DNA of 64,000 bases, taken from the NCBI GenBank assembly GCA_038117225.1, contig JAYOFM010000004.1, positions 1 through 64,000 of the forward strand. The letters are read 5' to 3'. The position numbers and the translations under genes are program-made. The notes beneath the pieces are model-generated. The model worked only from the letters and a program-made list of their open reading frames with translations. It was not told where the DNA came from and did not search any database. This DNA comes from JAYOFM01 sp038117225. Its GTDB lineage: Bacteria > Pseudomonadota > Alphaproteobacteria > Rhodospirillales > Casp-alpha2. Below, piece by piece: positions 1 to 9,085 of the stretch (position 1 is its first letter; the number at the start of each line of letters is the position of its first letter).

Positions 1-1
1 C

Positions 2-475
2 GGCGACGATGAGATCGCGCGGCTTATCGCGGCGCGGAACGACGGCGACGCCAGCGTGTACGGCGTCTATCCGGTGATGCCGTCGGATGCCTTGTTCGAT
101 CGCTTCTCGATCCGCGGCGACAATCGCCACGCGGTCATGTGCGTGCTGCCGGACGACGGAACGCAAATGGTCGGCCGCAGTTTCGCCTGGAGCATCCAAC
201 GCGCCGTCGTCACCGATAGCTTGGATCCGGCGTCATTGAATGTCGTCGCCGATTGGAAGACGCCTCGACCGATGAATACCCGGCTCGGTCCGGACGACGG
301 AATTCCGGTCGGCGGTGTCTTGTACGCGCTTTGCTGTAACGGAATCGGCGATTATTGGGTCGGCAATCGCAATATTCTGGAGACAAACGAGGGCGGCGCG
401 CGGATTCTTTCATCCTACGTCGAGGACAGCCGCGACTTCCACGATTGCAACCTGGAATTCTCCTGGTCCGCCTAG
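2..475 (+). CDS. Hypothetical protein, 5' end outside the window
   Basis: The reading frame is open from the window edge to a TAG at 473-475 and gives 157 visible residues; the true start lies upstream. GC-rich third positions support coding. I do not recognise a family. The visible part is soluble-looking, with no transmembrane stretch, many Asp and Gly residues, a Cys-Cys pair (ALCCNG) about two thirds along, and an aromatic C-terminus (LEFSWSA). A 70-base gap separates it from the next gene on the same strand, so the two could share a transcript. Identity unknown; confidence refers to it being a gene. Confidence 0.5.
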   Translation, partial: GDDEIARLIAARNDGDASVYGVYPVMPSDALFDRFSIRGDNRHAVMCVLPDDGTQMVGRSFAWSIQRAVVTDSLDPASLNVVADWKTPRPMNTRLGPDDGIPVGGVLYALCCNGIGDYWVGNRNILETNEGGARILSSYVEDSRDFHDCNLEFSWSA

Positions 476-545
476 GACCCCAGCGTCACCATCGAACCGG
501 CGCGCACGCCGCGAGACGCAGACAACATGAAGGAGCTTAATAGCC

Positions 546-785
546 ATGGCCCGTATACTTCCGACAAAGGCCATCCCTGAATTTCTCGAGGCCTATGGCG
601 TCACCACATTCGGTGACGACTGCCCGCCCGAAAAACTGACCGTCAAGGTCTGGGACAAGTACGGGACCACGCCCGAGGATCAGGACAATGCCCCGGGCAC
701 CGGCCAGTTCGTCGCCGCGGTAGTCTTTTGCGATGAATGTTCGAAGGACGTGCAAGTGCATCGCGCGCAGCTCGAAAAGAGCTGA
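546..785 (+). CDS. Small conserved-looking hypothetical protein (79 aa)
   Basis: The start is supported by a strong Shine-Dalgarno sequence, AAGGAG at 530-535, ten bases before the ATG. The protein is acidic and soluble, with no signal peptide or membrane segment. A CDECSKD motif near residue 62 supplies two cysteines in CxxC spacing, but a second pair is missing, so a complete zinc ribbon is not formed by one chain. The family is not recognised. It is followed by a strong hairpin at 863-887 and by convergent small genes. Probably a real single gene at the end of a short transcript. Confidence 0.6.
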   Translation: MARILPTKAIPEFLEAYGVTTFGDDCPPEKLTVKVWDKYGTTPEDQDNAPGTGQFVAAVVFCDECSKDVQVHRAQLEKS

Positions 786-862
786 ACCGCCCTTCCCCGC
801 CCAATCCACCGCGTTCAGCCCGCACAAGGACGAGGCGTCAACTTCCATCCATAATGCAGACA

Positions 863-887
863 GCGCACCCGTCCCAGACGGGTGCGC
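863..887 (+). terminator. Strong hairpin, probable intrinsic terminator
   Basis: A perfect 11-bp stem (GCGCACCCGTC / GACGGGTGCGC) closes a CCA loop and is followed on the plus strand by TTGTCAATTTT. It lies between the plus-strand gene ending at 785 and the minus-strand gene ending at 945, where a terminator is expected. The minus-strand side lacks a T tract, so it mainly serves the plus strand. Confidence 0.7.
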
Positions 888-944
888 TTGTCAATTTTGA
901 TGGGAAAGTACCGTGCCGCGAACAGCGACGGCACGTTCAGCAGG

Positions 945-1115
945 TCAGGCGGCGACGCCTTCGCGCCAAGCAGCCGTTCCCTTGCAGGTCTGGCAGACCC
1001 GCTCACCATAGTGAGTGGAGACGAATTGCTGCGCGCACATCAGACACTTGCGGCTCTTTTTCTGCTCCGGGCGGTCCGAGGTCGGTTTCTTGTTATCGTT
1101 CTTACGAGAGGCCAT
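945..1115 (-). CDS. Zinc-ribbon microprotein (56 aa)
   Basis: ATG at 1113-1115 and TGA at 945-947 give a 56-residue protein with a Lys/Arg-rich N-terminus (MASRKNDNKK) followed by two CxxC pairs, C24-x2-C27 and C41-x2-C44, with 13 residues between. That is the layout of a small treble-clef or zinc-ribbon fold. The start codon overlaps the TAA of the upstream 61-aa gene (TAATG), so translation is probably coupled. Nucleic-acid or protein binding is plausible for such a basic zinc finger, but the partner is unknown. No family name is assigned. Confidence 0.72.
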   Translation of the reverse strand: MASRKNDNKKPTSDRPEQKKSRKCLMCAQQFVSTHYGERVCQTCKGTAAWREGVAA

Positions 1116-1300
1116 TATGCGGCCTCCTTCATCTCAATTGCCACGACGTCGCCACGCGAAAGGATGCCGGCGCCGAGGTTCATCAGTTCCGCCGCCTCAT
1201 CAAGCATCGACGCCGCCGTGGCGGCATCGGCGTGGGCAGCGGCGCTTACAATATCCGCAGCTTCTTGAGTTAAGTATTTCACTAGGTTCAGGCGCTCCAT
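1115..1300 (-). CDS. Small helical hypothetical protein (61 aa), coupled to zinc-ribbon gene
   Basis: The ATG at 1300 is preceded by a clear ribosome-binding site (GGAGGG about nine bases upstream on the minus strand). The protein is Ala- and Glu-rich, without Cys, and looks all-helical (AADIVSAAAHADAATAASML). It ends in TAA sharing one base with the ATG of the zinc-ribbon gene, so the pair is almost certainly one operon. No family is recognised. The helical/zinc-ribbon pairing could mean that the two small proteins bind each other, which is inference. Confidence 0.68.
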   Translation of the reverse strand: MERLNLVKYLTQEAADIVSAAAHADAATAASMLDEAAELMNLGAGILSRGDVVAIEMKEAA

Positions 1301-1336
1301 GTGCCCATTCCCTCCGTATCTTCAGATTTTATGTGT

Positions 1337-1440
1337 TTGACAGTCAGGCGGTTGTAGCAAATTACATATTGCGGCGCAACAAAAAACCGCAACAACGCGC
1401 TGATATTTACTGTTTTTCGGCCGGATTACAGGCCGTTTTG
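1337..1440 (+). ncRNA. Candidate small RNA: promoter-like box plus hairpin terminator in an intergenic region
   Basis: The 271-base gap between the divergent genes at 1300 and 1572 holds TTGACA at 1337-1342, a weak -10 (TTACAT/TACATA, 19-20 bp away) and a hairpin CGGCC-N8-GGCCG at 1418-1435 followed by TTTT. Together these would give a transcript of about 65-70 nt starting near 1375. The spacer is longer than optimal and the hairpin has only five base pairs. Alternatively these are just the leader of the 1572 gene. Low confidence. Confidence 0.2.
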
Positions 1441-1571
1441 GGGCTTCATCGACGCTCTCCGGCCACGCCACGGCGGACAGAGCGCCCCGCTGCCCCACGT
1501 TGTGCGTCTTGCATTGTCGCCGTCATCTGTCACCATCGCCACGCAGTGTTGGCGCGGAGTCCTGGCCCTAA

Positions 1572-2216
1572 ATGCAGATCGACGTGGTCTTCGATACAGT
1601 TTGCCCGTGGTGTTTTATCGGCAAACGCCGGCTCGAGCGCGCGCTGGAACAGCGCCCGAACCTCCCAACGCGACTGAATTGGCGTCCATTCCTTCTCAAC
1701 CCCGAGATGCCGACCGACGGTATCGATCGGACCGCCTACTTGATCAAGAAATTTGGCAGTGAAACCCGGGTGCGGCGAATCTACGGCGCGATCGGTGATG
1801 CCGGGCAGTCGGTGGAGATCGATTTCGCCTTCGATCGCATCAATCGCACCCCCAATTCCGTCGATTCCCATCGCATGGTACGGTTCGCTATGGCCAACGG
1901 CGATCGCGCCGATATTACCGTGGAAGCTTTGTTTCGCGCCTATTTCCTGGAAGGACGCGACATCGGGCAACGTGACGTGCTGTTGGAGATCGCCGAGGAT
2001 ATCGGTCTCGACCGGGCCGCGCTGGCTGCGCATTTCGACGACGGGGACGACATCGCGGCGATTCATGACGCCAACGCGCGCGCGCACCGGCTCGGAATCA
2101 ATGGAGTGCCGGCATTTTCATTCCCCGGCAACTTAGTTATTTCGGGCGCCCAGGAACCTCCCGTCCTGGCCCGCATGATTGACGCCGCCAGCGTCATGAG
2201 CGAACCCGCCGCCTAG
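1572..2216 (+). CDS. DsbA-family oxidoreductase (FrnE-like)
   Basis: A 214-aa thioredoxin-fold protein of the DsbA / 2-hydroxychromene-2-carboxylate isomerase superfamily. A CPWC redox motif lies at residues 11-14 directly after the first strand (MQIDVVFDTVCPWCF). The inserted helical domain follows, and near residue 180 the cis-proline loop reads GVPAFSF. There is no signal peptide, so it acts in the cytoplasm, unlike periplasmic DsbA. FrnE homologues are disulfide oxidoreductases/isomerases linked to oxidative stress. The 175-aa hypothetical gene follows after 5 bases, so they are probably cotranscribed. Confidence 0.88.
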   Translation: MQIDVVFDTVCPWCFIGKRRLERALEQRPNLPTRLNWRPFLLNPEMPTDGIDRTAYLIKKFGSETRVRRIYGAIGDAGQSVEIDFAFDRINRTPNSVDSHRMVRFAMANGDRADITVEALFRAYFLEGRDIGQRDVLLEIAEDIGLDRAALAAHFDDGDDIAAIHDANARAHRLGINGVPAFSFPGNLVISGAQEPPVLARMIDAASVMSEPAA

Positions 2217-2221
2217 CCATC

Positions 2222-2749
2222 ATGGCCGGTTCCCTGCACCAGATGACCATGACATACGTCGCCGAACAGGACCGGCTGCTATTCCGTGTCAGCACCACCG
2301 ACAACATCGAATACCAAATGTGGTTCACCCGGCGTTTCGTCAACGTGCTGTGGGGCGCCCTGCGTCAGACCATGGAACGCAATCCGGGTCTGCGCCAGGA
2401 CCTAAGCCGCGAGGTCAAGGACGCCATCCTCGGCATGGAACATCAAGAAGCCCTACAGCAGGCCGACTTTTCGCAGGAACACAAGAAAGACAATACCAAC
2501 GTCACCTCGAACACCGGTCCGCTACTTGTTACCGGCGGCGCCGTTACGCCCGGCAACGGCGAACTGACCGGCGTCAAGTTTTCGACCAAGGACGGCACCG
2601 ATGTCCGCTTTAATCTCAACAAGCAGCTTCTACACGCTTTCTGCCATCTGATGGTATCGACATCGCTGCGCGCCGAATGGTCGCTCGATCTCACCATGGG
2701 CGACGCCAACGTGGTGCTCCCGGAAGCGGCCGCGCAGCAGGTGCATTAG
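2222..2749 (+). CDS. Conserved hypothetical protein (175 aa)
   Basis: Starts 5 bases after the DsbA-like gene, which suggests an operon. No strong ribosome-binding site precedes the ATG, so translation may be coupled or may start at an internal ATG at 2246 or 2252. The protein is soluble and mixed alpha/beta; a hydrophobic helix (RRFVNVLWGALRQTM) precedes a Gly/Thr-rich stretch and a beta-rich C-terminus. I do not recognise a named domain. It ends 18 bases before the 3' end of the convergent mfd gene. Confidence 0.7.
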   Translation: MAGSLHQMTMTYVAEQDRLLFRVSTTDNIEYQMWFTRRFVNVLWGALRQTMERNPGLRQDLSREVKDAILGMEHQEALQQADFSQEHKKDNTNVTSNTGPLLVTGGAVTPGNGELTGVKFSTKDGTDVRFNLNKQLLHAFCHLMVSTSLRAEWSLDLTMGDANVVLPEAAAQQVH

Positions 2750-2767
2750 AACACCGTTCGGCTTCCT

Positions 2768-5700
2768 CTACTCCGCCGCCTGACCGGTCGCCCCCGCCTT
2801 GGCGACACGAGCCAGTTCGCGGGCCAGATAGCGCACGCCGTCGAGGCGGTCCGGAATGTCGTCCCAGGCGCGCATCAGAACCAGCCGGTGGTCGGGGCGC
2901 AGCTTCGCCGTGCCCCGGTGCGCGGTCAGCCAGTCGACGAGGCCGACCGGGTTGGCGAAGTGATCGTCATGGAAGGAGACCACGGCGCCCTTCGGCCCGG
3001 CCTCAATGCGCGCGATACCACCGGCCTTGCACACCAATTTCAAAGCCACCGTCGCCAGCAGATTCTCCGCCGCTTCGGGAAGCGGCCCGAACCGGTCGAT
3101 CATCTCGGCGCCAAAGGCGTCAACCGCGTCGCGATCGGCGAGCCAGGCCAGCCGGCGGTACAGGCCCATGCGCACCCCGAGATCAGGGACGTAGTAGTCC
3201 GGGATCAGGACAGGCATGCCCAGGCTCAATTGCGGACTCCAATCGTCGGCGGCGGCACCCTCGATCCCACGTGCCTCGGCTACCGCCTCTTCCAGCATGT
3301 GCTGGTAGAGCTCGATACCGACCTCGCGGATATGTCCCGATTGTTCCTCCCCCAACAGGTTGCCGGCGCCGCGAATGTCGAGGTCGTGGCTGGCCAGCGT
3401 GAAACCGGCGCCGAGCGTGTCCAATGTCTGCATGACCTCCAGCCGCTTTTCCGCCGCCTTTGTCAGCTTCTGGCCAGGTGGCAAGGTCAGGTAGGCATAG
3501 GCGCGTACCTTGGAGCGCCCGACACGGCCGCGCAGTTGGTAAAGCTGCCCCAACCCGAACATGTCGGCCCGATGCACGATGATGGTATTCACCGACGGCA
3601 GATCGAGCCCCGATTCAATGATGTTGGTCGATAGCAGAACGTCGAAACCACCGTCATAGAATCGCGACACGGTATCTTCCAATTCACGGATCGGCATCTG
3701 ACCATGCGCCATGCCGACCTTGACCTCGGGCACCAGGTCGGCGAGCCGAGCCGCCAGCTTGTCCAGGTCACCGACGCGCGGGCAGACATAGAACGTCTGA
3801 CCGCCACGCAATTGCTCGCGCAGGATCGCCTCGCGCACGATTACCGGATCGAACGGCAGCACGAAGGTGCGCACCGCCAGACGGTCGACCGGCGGCGTCG
3901 CGATCAGGCTCATTTCGCGGATTCCAGTCAACGCCATCTGCAGGGTGCGCGGGATCGGTGTTGCCGTCAGCGTCAGAACGTGGACATCGGACTTCAGCGC
4001 TTTCAGTCGCTCCTTGTGGGCAACGCCGAAGTGCTGCTCCTCGTCGATGACCAACAGGCCCAGGTCGGCAAACCCGACGTCCTTGGCCAGCAACGAGTGG
4101 GTGCCGATGACGATGTCCAGGCGGCCGGATTTCATTTCCTCCTTGTTCGCCTTGGCATGCTTCGCCGTGACCATCCGCGACAGCTGGCCGATCCGAATCG
4201 GGAAGCCCCGAAAACGTTCGGTGAAGTTCATGAAATGCTGACGGCACAGCAGCGTCGTCGGCACCACCACGGCAACCTGTCGACCCTGCATGGCGACGGC
4301 GAAAGCGGCGCGCAGGGCGACCTCGGTCTTGCCGAAGCCGACATCGCCGCAGACCAGCCGGTCCGTCGGCCGGCCGTTGGCAAGGTCGCGCAAGGTATCG
4401 TCGATGGCATGTCGCTGATCATCGGTTTCGGTATAGGGGAAGCGGGCGCAGAACTCGTCGAACACACCCTCGGCGACGGTGACTTCCGGCACGCGCTGAA
4501 CCTCGCGCACCGCGGCGACGCCGATCAGCACTTCCGCCATATCGCGGATGCGAGATTTCATCTTCGCCTTGCGCGCCTGCCAGGCGGCGCCGCCGAGCCG
4601 GTCGAGCTGCGCCCCCGCCTCTTCAGATCCGTAGCGCGAGACCACTTCGATGTTCTCGACCGGCAAGAACAGCTTGGCATCGCCGGCGTAGACTAGCTTC
4701 AGGCAATCGTGCGGCGCGCCGCCGACTTCGATGGTTTCCAGGCCGTCGAAACGCGCCACGCCGTGGTCGAGATGCACCACCAGATCGCCCGGCGCCAACG
4801 CGCCGGCCTCGGCGATGACATTCTCCGGCCGCGTGCGACGGCCGCGTGGGCGTGCCATGCGATCGCCCAGGATATCGGTTTCCGAGACGACGGCGAGGGT
4901 CGGTGTTTCGAACCCCCGTTCGACCTCCAACACAGCCATCGCGACGACACCGGGCGGCAAGCCGTCGATATCGGCAAAACCATCAACCGTCTGGGTGGCT
5001 TCCAGTCCGTGTTCGGCAAGCACGCCGGCCATGCGGTCGCGCGAGCCGTCGCTCAGACTGGCGATGACCACGCGCTTGCCGGCCCCGTGCAAGGCCGCCA
5101 CGTGATCACGCATGCCTTCGTAGACGTTGGCGTTGGGATCGACGCGCAGCGGCGCGAAATCGTGCCCCGGCTTGCCGCCGGCATCGATACCGGCCATCCC
5201 GTCGGGCACGTCGAACGGGGCTAGATCGGCGTGCGCCCGCCCGGCCAGCGACGCATCCCATTCCGCGGCGTCGAGATACATCCGTTCGGGCGGCACCGGG
5301 CGATAGGCGATGCCGGCATCGATGCCGCTGGCGGGGCGTTCACGATCGAGGAATTCCTGCCGCGCGACGTAATATTCGGAAATCAGATCGAGCCGGGCAT
5401 CCCGCGCTTCCGGTGCCCGGTGGTCGAGAAACACGGCGGCATCGCCCAGGTAGTCGAACAGGGTGCCGAGCCGGTCATGGAACAGCGGCAGCCAGTGTTC
5501 CATCCCCATGTGGCGGTGGCCAGCCGAGACCGCTTCGTACAGTGGATCGTCGTCACCGCCGACGCCGAACAATGTCCGATAACCCGAGCGAAACCGTTCG
5601 ATGGCGGCGGCGTCGAGCGCCAACTCGGAAACCGGCCCCATGATGGCTTCGTCGATGTTTCCCTGACCGCGCTGCGTTCCCGGGTCGAACCAGCGCAGGG

Positions 5701-6277
5701 TTTCCAGCTCATCGCCAAAGAAATCCATCCGCAGCGGCGCCGGGTGGCTGGCCGCGAAAGCGTCGATAATGCCGCCACGGACGGCGTACTCACCGGGTTC
5801 CACCACCGTGTCGACACGCAGATAACCCCACCCCTCCAATTCCGCGATCAAGGCGGCCGGCGCAAGATGTTCCCCCGGCCGCAAACGTCGTTGCGCAGCG
5901 GCATAGGTTTCCGGTGGCGGGACCCGTTGCAGCACCGCGGAAACCGTGGTCAGGATCAGACGCCCGGTGCCGTGGTGTTCGGGATCCGCCGCCAGCCGAC
6001 ACAAGGTATCGACCCGCGCGGACACCAACGCCGGACGCGGCGACACCCGGTCATAGGGCAGGCAATCCCAGGCCGGAAACGGCAACACGGTAACCTCGGG
6101 GGTGAAGAATTCGGCGACGGCGGCGCGACGGTTCATGCCGACGTCATCGCGGGCAACGAAAAGAACGTCCCGCCCGGTCCGGGCAACCTCCGCCGCCAGC
6201 AGAATATCGTGCCCCTCGGGTGCCCCGTGCACCGCGACGCCGCGCGCCGGCGCCAGACTTTCAATCAGCTGCTTCAC
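2768..6277 (-). CDS. mfd: Transcription-repair coupling factor Mfd
   Basis: A 1169-aa superfamily 2 translocase that pushes stalled RNA polymerase off DNA and recruits UvrA. The N-terminus has the UvrB-like fold. The RNA-polymerase-interacting and CarD-like region lies around residues 480-560 (DLVVHLDHGVARF). The motor follows, with Walker A GDVGFGKTE, a DEEQHFG box, TATPIPRTLQM, and a QLRGRVGRS motif VI. The C-terminal TRCF domain is present. Length is normal for Mfd. The GTG start at 6277 overlaps the TGA of sdhE as GTGA, so the two are translationally coupled. Confidence 0.97.
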   Translation of the reverse strand: MKQLIESLAPARGVAVHGAPEGHDILLAAEVARTGRDVLFVARDDVGMNRRAAVAEFFTPEVTVLPFPAWDCLPYDRVSPRPALVSARVDTLCRLAADPEHHGTGRLILTTVSAVLQRVPPPETYAAAQRRLRPGEHLAPAALIAELEGWGYLRVDTVVEPGEYAVRGGIIDAFAASHPAPLRMDFFGDELETLRWFDPGTQRGQGNIDEAIMGPVSELALDAAAIERFRSGYRTLFGVGGDDDPLYEAVSAGHRHMGMEHWLPLFHDRLGTLFDYLGDAAVFLDHRAPEARDARLDLISEYYVARQEFLDRERPASGIDAGIAYRPVPPERMYLDAAEWDASLAGRAHADLAPFDVPDGMAGIDAGGKPGHDFAPLRVDPNANVYEGMRDHVAALHGAGKRVVIASLSDGSRDRMAGVLAEHGLEATQTVDGFADIDGLPPGVVAMAVLEVERGFETPTLAVVSETDILGDRMARPRGRRTRPENVIAEAGALAPGDLVVHLDHGVARFDGLETIEVGGAPHDCLKLVYAGDAKLFLPVENIEVVSRYGSEEAGAQLDRLGGAAWQARKAKMKSRIRDMAEVLIGVAAVREVQRVPEVTVAEGVFDEFCARFPYTETDDQRHAIDDTLRDLANGRPTDRLVCGDVGFGKTEVALRAAFAVAMQGRQVAVVVPTTLLCRQHFMNFTERFRGFPIRIGQLSRMVTAKHAKANKEEMKSGRLDIVIGTHSLLAKDVGFADLGLLVIDEEQHFGVAHKERLKALKSDVHVLTLTATPIPRTLQMALTGIREMSLIATPPVDRLAVRTFVLPFDPVIVREAILREQLRGGQTFYVCPRVGDLDKLAARLADLVPEVKVGMAHGQMPIRELEDTVSRFYDGGFDVLLSTNIIESGLDLPSVNTIIVHRADMFGLGQLYQLRGRVGRSKVRAYAYLTLPPGQKLTKAAEKRLEVMQTLDTLGAGFTLASHDLDIRGAGNLLGEEQSGHIREVGIELYQHMLEEAVAEARGIEGAAADDWSPQLSLGMPVLIPDYYVPDLGVRMGLYRRLAWLADRDAVDAFGAEMIDRFGPLPEAAENLLATVALKLVCKAGGIARIEAGPKGAVVSFHDDHFANPVGLVDWLTAHRGTAKLRPDHRLVLMRAWDDIPDRLDGVRYLARELARVAKAGATGQAAE

Positions 6278-6558
6278 CGCTGCTTCCGATATTCAATCAG
6301 CATGGCCATGACATCGTGGTCGAGGCGTTGCGGTACCGCATCCTTACCGGTGATCCAGTTTTGCAGGTCATGATCGGGTTCACGCAACAGGGCGTCCAGA
6401 CGATCCAGCTGATCCTCATCGAGACCGGCCACGTGTTCCACCGCGAACCCGCCGATCAGAATATCGTTCTCGCGGATACCATTATGCTGGCAGCGGAACA
6501 GCAACCGTTTGCGCCGTGCATCCAAATCCTGATCGGGACGGGAATCTTCGATTTCCAT
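6274..6558 (-). CDS. sdhE: Succinate dehydrogenase assembly factor SdhE
   Basis: A 94-aa protein of the SdhE/YgfY family (formerly DUF339), which helps attach FAD to the succinate dehydrogenase flavoprotein. The conserved block near the N-terminus reads RRKRLLFRCQHNGIREND, where GIREND matches the family's RGxxE segment. An acidic C-terminal helix bundle follows. I chose the ATG at 6558; a GTG two codons upstream is also possible. Its stop overlaps mfd, and it is divergent from recG with 87 bases between the starts. The recG / sdhE-mfd arrangement is common in Alphaproteobacteria. Confidence 0.9.
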   Translation of the reverse strand: MEIEDSRPDQDLDARRKRLLFRCQHNGIRENDILIGGFAVEHVAGLDEDQLDRLDALLREPDHDLQNWITGKDAVPQRLDHDVMAMLIEYRKQR

Positions 6559-6645
6559 TGCCACGGTGACTGCCTCGCCTACGATGGGAGCTACGATATA
6601 GTCGTAACGCAACCCGCTGTCAGCCTTCTCACTGCCAATCCGGTC

Positions 6646-8727
6646 ATGCGCCCCGAAATACTGTTTCCCCTGTTCAAGCCCGTCACGTCCATTACCGGCG
6701 TCGGGCCGCGCATTGCCGCCGCCATCGAACGGCTGGCGGGACCGCATGTGGTGGATCTGTGCTGGCACTTGCCGAGCGGACTCATCGACCGTCGCTACGC
6801 CCCCGACATCATCGATGCCCGCCCGGGAACCATCGCCACGCTGACGCTGACGGTTGGCGATCACAGACCTTCGCGAAACAAGCGCCAGCCCTACCGTGTC
6901 CAGTGCAGCGATGCCACTGGGTCGATCGAACTGGTATTCTTCCACGCCCGCGCCGATTACCTGCTCAAGACCCTGCCCGTCGGCGACACCCGCGTCATCA
7001 GCGGCCGTATCGAGGAATTTTCCGGCGGCTTGCAGATGACCCACCCGGATCATATCGGAACGTTGGCCGAGCGGGAAAAACTGATGGCCGTGGAACCGGT
7101 CTATCCGTTAACCGCCGGGGTTTCTCTCAAGGTCCTCGGCAAGGCCGTCGACAAGGCCGTTGCCGTGGCGCCGGAGTTCGAGGAGTGGCTCGACACCGCC
7201 CTGCTTGAACGCGAAGGCTGGCCCGCCTGGCGGGATGCACTGACGACCGCGCATACCCCCGCGTCCGAAATCGACTTGGCGCCCCAGGCGACGGCGCGGC
7301 GCCGGCTTGCCTATGATGAACTGCTCGCCAATCAACTGGCGCTGGCATTGGTCCGGCAGTCCGTGCGCAAGCTCAAGGGCCGTAAAACCACCGGCGACGG
7401 CCATCTGCGCGCACTGATTCTCTCCGCCCTGCCCTATACCTTGACCGGCGCGCAGAGTACCGCGCTGGACGAAATCACCGCCGATATGGCCGACGATGCC
7501 CGCATGTTGCGCCTGTTGCAGGGCGATGTCGGCAGCGGCAAGACGGTGGTGGCCCTGCTGGCCATGCTCGTCGCGGTGGAAGCCGGTGCCCAGGCCGTGC
7601 TGATGGCGCCAACGGAAATTCTCGCGCGCCAGCATTTGGCCACCATCCAGCCGCTTGCCGAGGCCGCGCGGGTTGAAACCCGGCTGCTCACCGGACGGGA
7701 AAAAGGCGCCACGCGACGTAAGATTCTGGAAGACCTCGCCTCCGGTGCCGCCGGGATCGCCGTCGGCACGCACGCGCTGTTTCAGGACGATGTGGACTTC
7801 GCCGATCTGGCGATGGCGGTGATTGATGAACAGCACCGCTTCGGCGTTCATCAACGTCTGACCCTTGCCGCCAAGGGCCGCGGCGTCGATGTCCTGGTGA
7901 TGACGGCGACGCCGATCCCCCGCACCCTGATGCTGACCGCCTATGGTGACATGGAGGTGTCGCGGCTGACCGAAAAGCCCCCTGGTCGCCGCCCCATCGA
8001 TACCCGGGCCATTCCGCTGGACCGACTGACCGAGGTTCAGACGGCACTGGCCCGCTCCGTCGCCAAGGGTGCGCGCGCCTATTGGGTGTGTCCGCTGGTC
8101 GAGGAATCGGAACTGCTAGACGTCGCCGCCGCCGAGGATCGCCACAAGGCATTGCAGGCACTTTACGGCGACCGTGTCGGCCTCGTCCACGGGCGCATGA
8201 AGGGACCCGCCAAGGATGCCGTGATGGCGGCCTTCGCCGACGGCGCGTTGGATATTCTCGTGGCGACCACCGTCATCGAGGTCGGCGTCGACGTTCCGGA
8301 GGCCACGGTGATGGTCATCGAACACGCCGAACGATTTGGTCTCGCCCAGCTGCACCAGTTGCGCGGCCGCGTCGGGCGCGGCGCCGAGGCGTCATCGTGC
8401 CTGCTGTTGTATGCGACGCCATTGACCGAAACGGCGCGAGCCCGGCTGCGCATCATGCGCGAAACCGAGGACGGCTTTCGCATCGCCGAGGAGGATCTGA
8501 AGCTGCGCGGCGCGGGCGAACTTCTCGGCACTCGGCAAAGCGGGCTGCCCGAGTTTCGTCTGGCTGATATTGCCGCCCACGCGGATCTGTTGGCGATGGC
8601 GCGCGATGATGCCGCCGTGACCCTCAACCGCGACCCGGAATTACAATCACCCCGCGGTCAGGCCCTGCGCACGCTTCTATATCTGTTTGAACGGGATGCC
8701 GCCGTGAAAAACCTGAGATCGGGCTGA
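6646..8727 (+). CDS. recG: ATP-dependent DNA helicase RecG
   Basis: A 693-aa helicase that reverses stalled forks and branch-migrates Holliday junctions. The N-terminal HhH-like start (SITGVGPRIAAAIERL) is followed by the OB-fold wedge domain (residues ~50-150) and a helicase core with Walker A GDVGSGKT, DEQHRFG, MTATPIPRTL and QLRGRVGRG. The C-terminal domain includes DLKLRGAGELLGTRQSG. The frame stays open upstream to 6220, but family alignment places the start at the ATG at 6646 (MRPEILFPLF), giving the same length as the E. coli protein. Divergent from sdhE-mfd. Confidence 0.96.
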   Translation: MRPEILFPLFKPVTSITGVGPRIAAAIERLAGPHVVDLCWHLPSGLIDRRYAPDIIDARPGTIATLTLTVGDHRPSRNKRQPYRVQCSDATGSIELVFFHARADYLLKTLPVGDTRVISGRIEEFSGGLQMTHPDHIGTLAEREKLMAVEPVYPLTAGVSLKVLGKAVDKAVAVAPEFEEWLDTALLEREGWPAWRDALTTAHTPASEIDLAPQATARRRLAYDELLANQLALALVRQSVRKLKGRKTTGDGHLRALILSALPYTLTGAQSTALDEITADMADDARMLRLLQGDVGSGKTVVALLAMLVAVEAGAQAVLMAPTEILARQHLATIQPLAEAARVETRLLTGREKGATRRKILEDLASGAAGIAVGTHALFQDDVDFADLAMAVIDEQHRFGVHQRLTLAAKGRGVDVLVMTATPIPRTLMLTAYGDMEVSRLTEKPPGRRPIDTRAIPLDRLTEVQTALARSVAKGARAYWVCPLVEESELLDVAAAEDRHKALQALYGDRVGLVHGRMKGPAKDAVMAAFADGALDILVATTVIEVGVDVPEATVMVIEHAERFGLAQLHQLRGRVGRGAEASSCLLLYATPLTETARARLRIMRETEDGFRIAEEDLKLRGAGELLGTRQSGLPEFRLADIAAHADLLAMARDDAAVTLNRDPELQSPRGQALRTLLYLFERDAAVKNLRSG

Positions 8728-8811
8728 AATCCGGGGAATCCCTAACTTGACGTTCAGCAGTAATCGCGTTCAAACATACGCTGCTATTTCATCAGGGGAA
8801 ACCGCTCGCCA

Positions 8812-9048
8812 ATGGCCAGGACAAACGACAGTTATAAATTCGGCGTCCGCTATTTCTTCAGCGGCAGCATCGACAGGCTGGAAGACTGGCTGGATGTGAA
8901 CTGCGTCGGTAACTATTCGTACGAATTTCAGGATATCAAGGAAACCGATACCATTTTCAATAAGCTGGAAATCCTGTTCCGTTTTGAACGTGACGTCGAT
9001 CGCATTGCGTTTCGCGAACTCATTACGTCCGGCAAGGCGCCCTGGTAA
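8812..9048 (+). CDS. Small hypothetical protein (78 aa)
   Basis: The ATG at 8812 has a GGGGA ribosome-binding site about 12 bases upstream. The protein is soluble, aromatic and acidic (YFFSGSIDRLEDWLD) with no membrane segment or Cys pair. It lies 84 bases after recG on the same strand, so it may have its own weak promoter or be read through. No family is recognised. Its base composition matches its neighbours, so there is no sign of recent transfer. Confidence 0.6.
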   Translation: MARTNDSYKFGVRYFFSGSIDRLEDWLDVNCVGNYSYEFQDIKETDTIFNKLEILFRFERDVDRIAFRELITSGKAPW

Positions 9049-9085
9049 CCTCGATCGCTCGCTTCACGAGTCCGATTTATTCTAA

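Noticed and set aside
5231..6373. 380-aa plus-strand frame inside mfd
   Set aside because: Antisense to conserved Mfd sequence, with no independent support.
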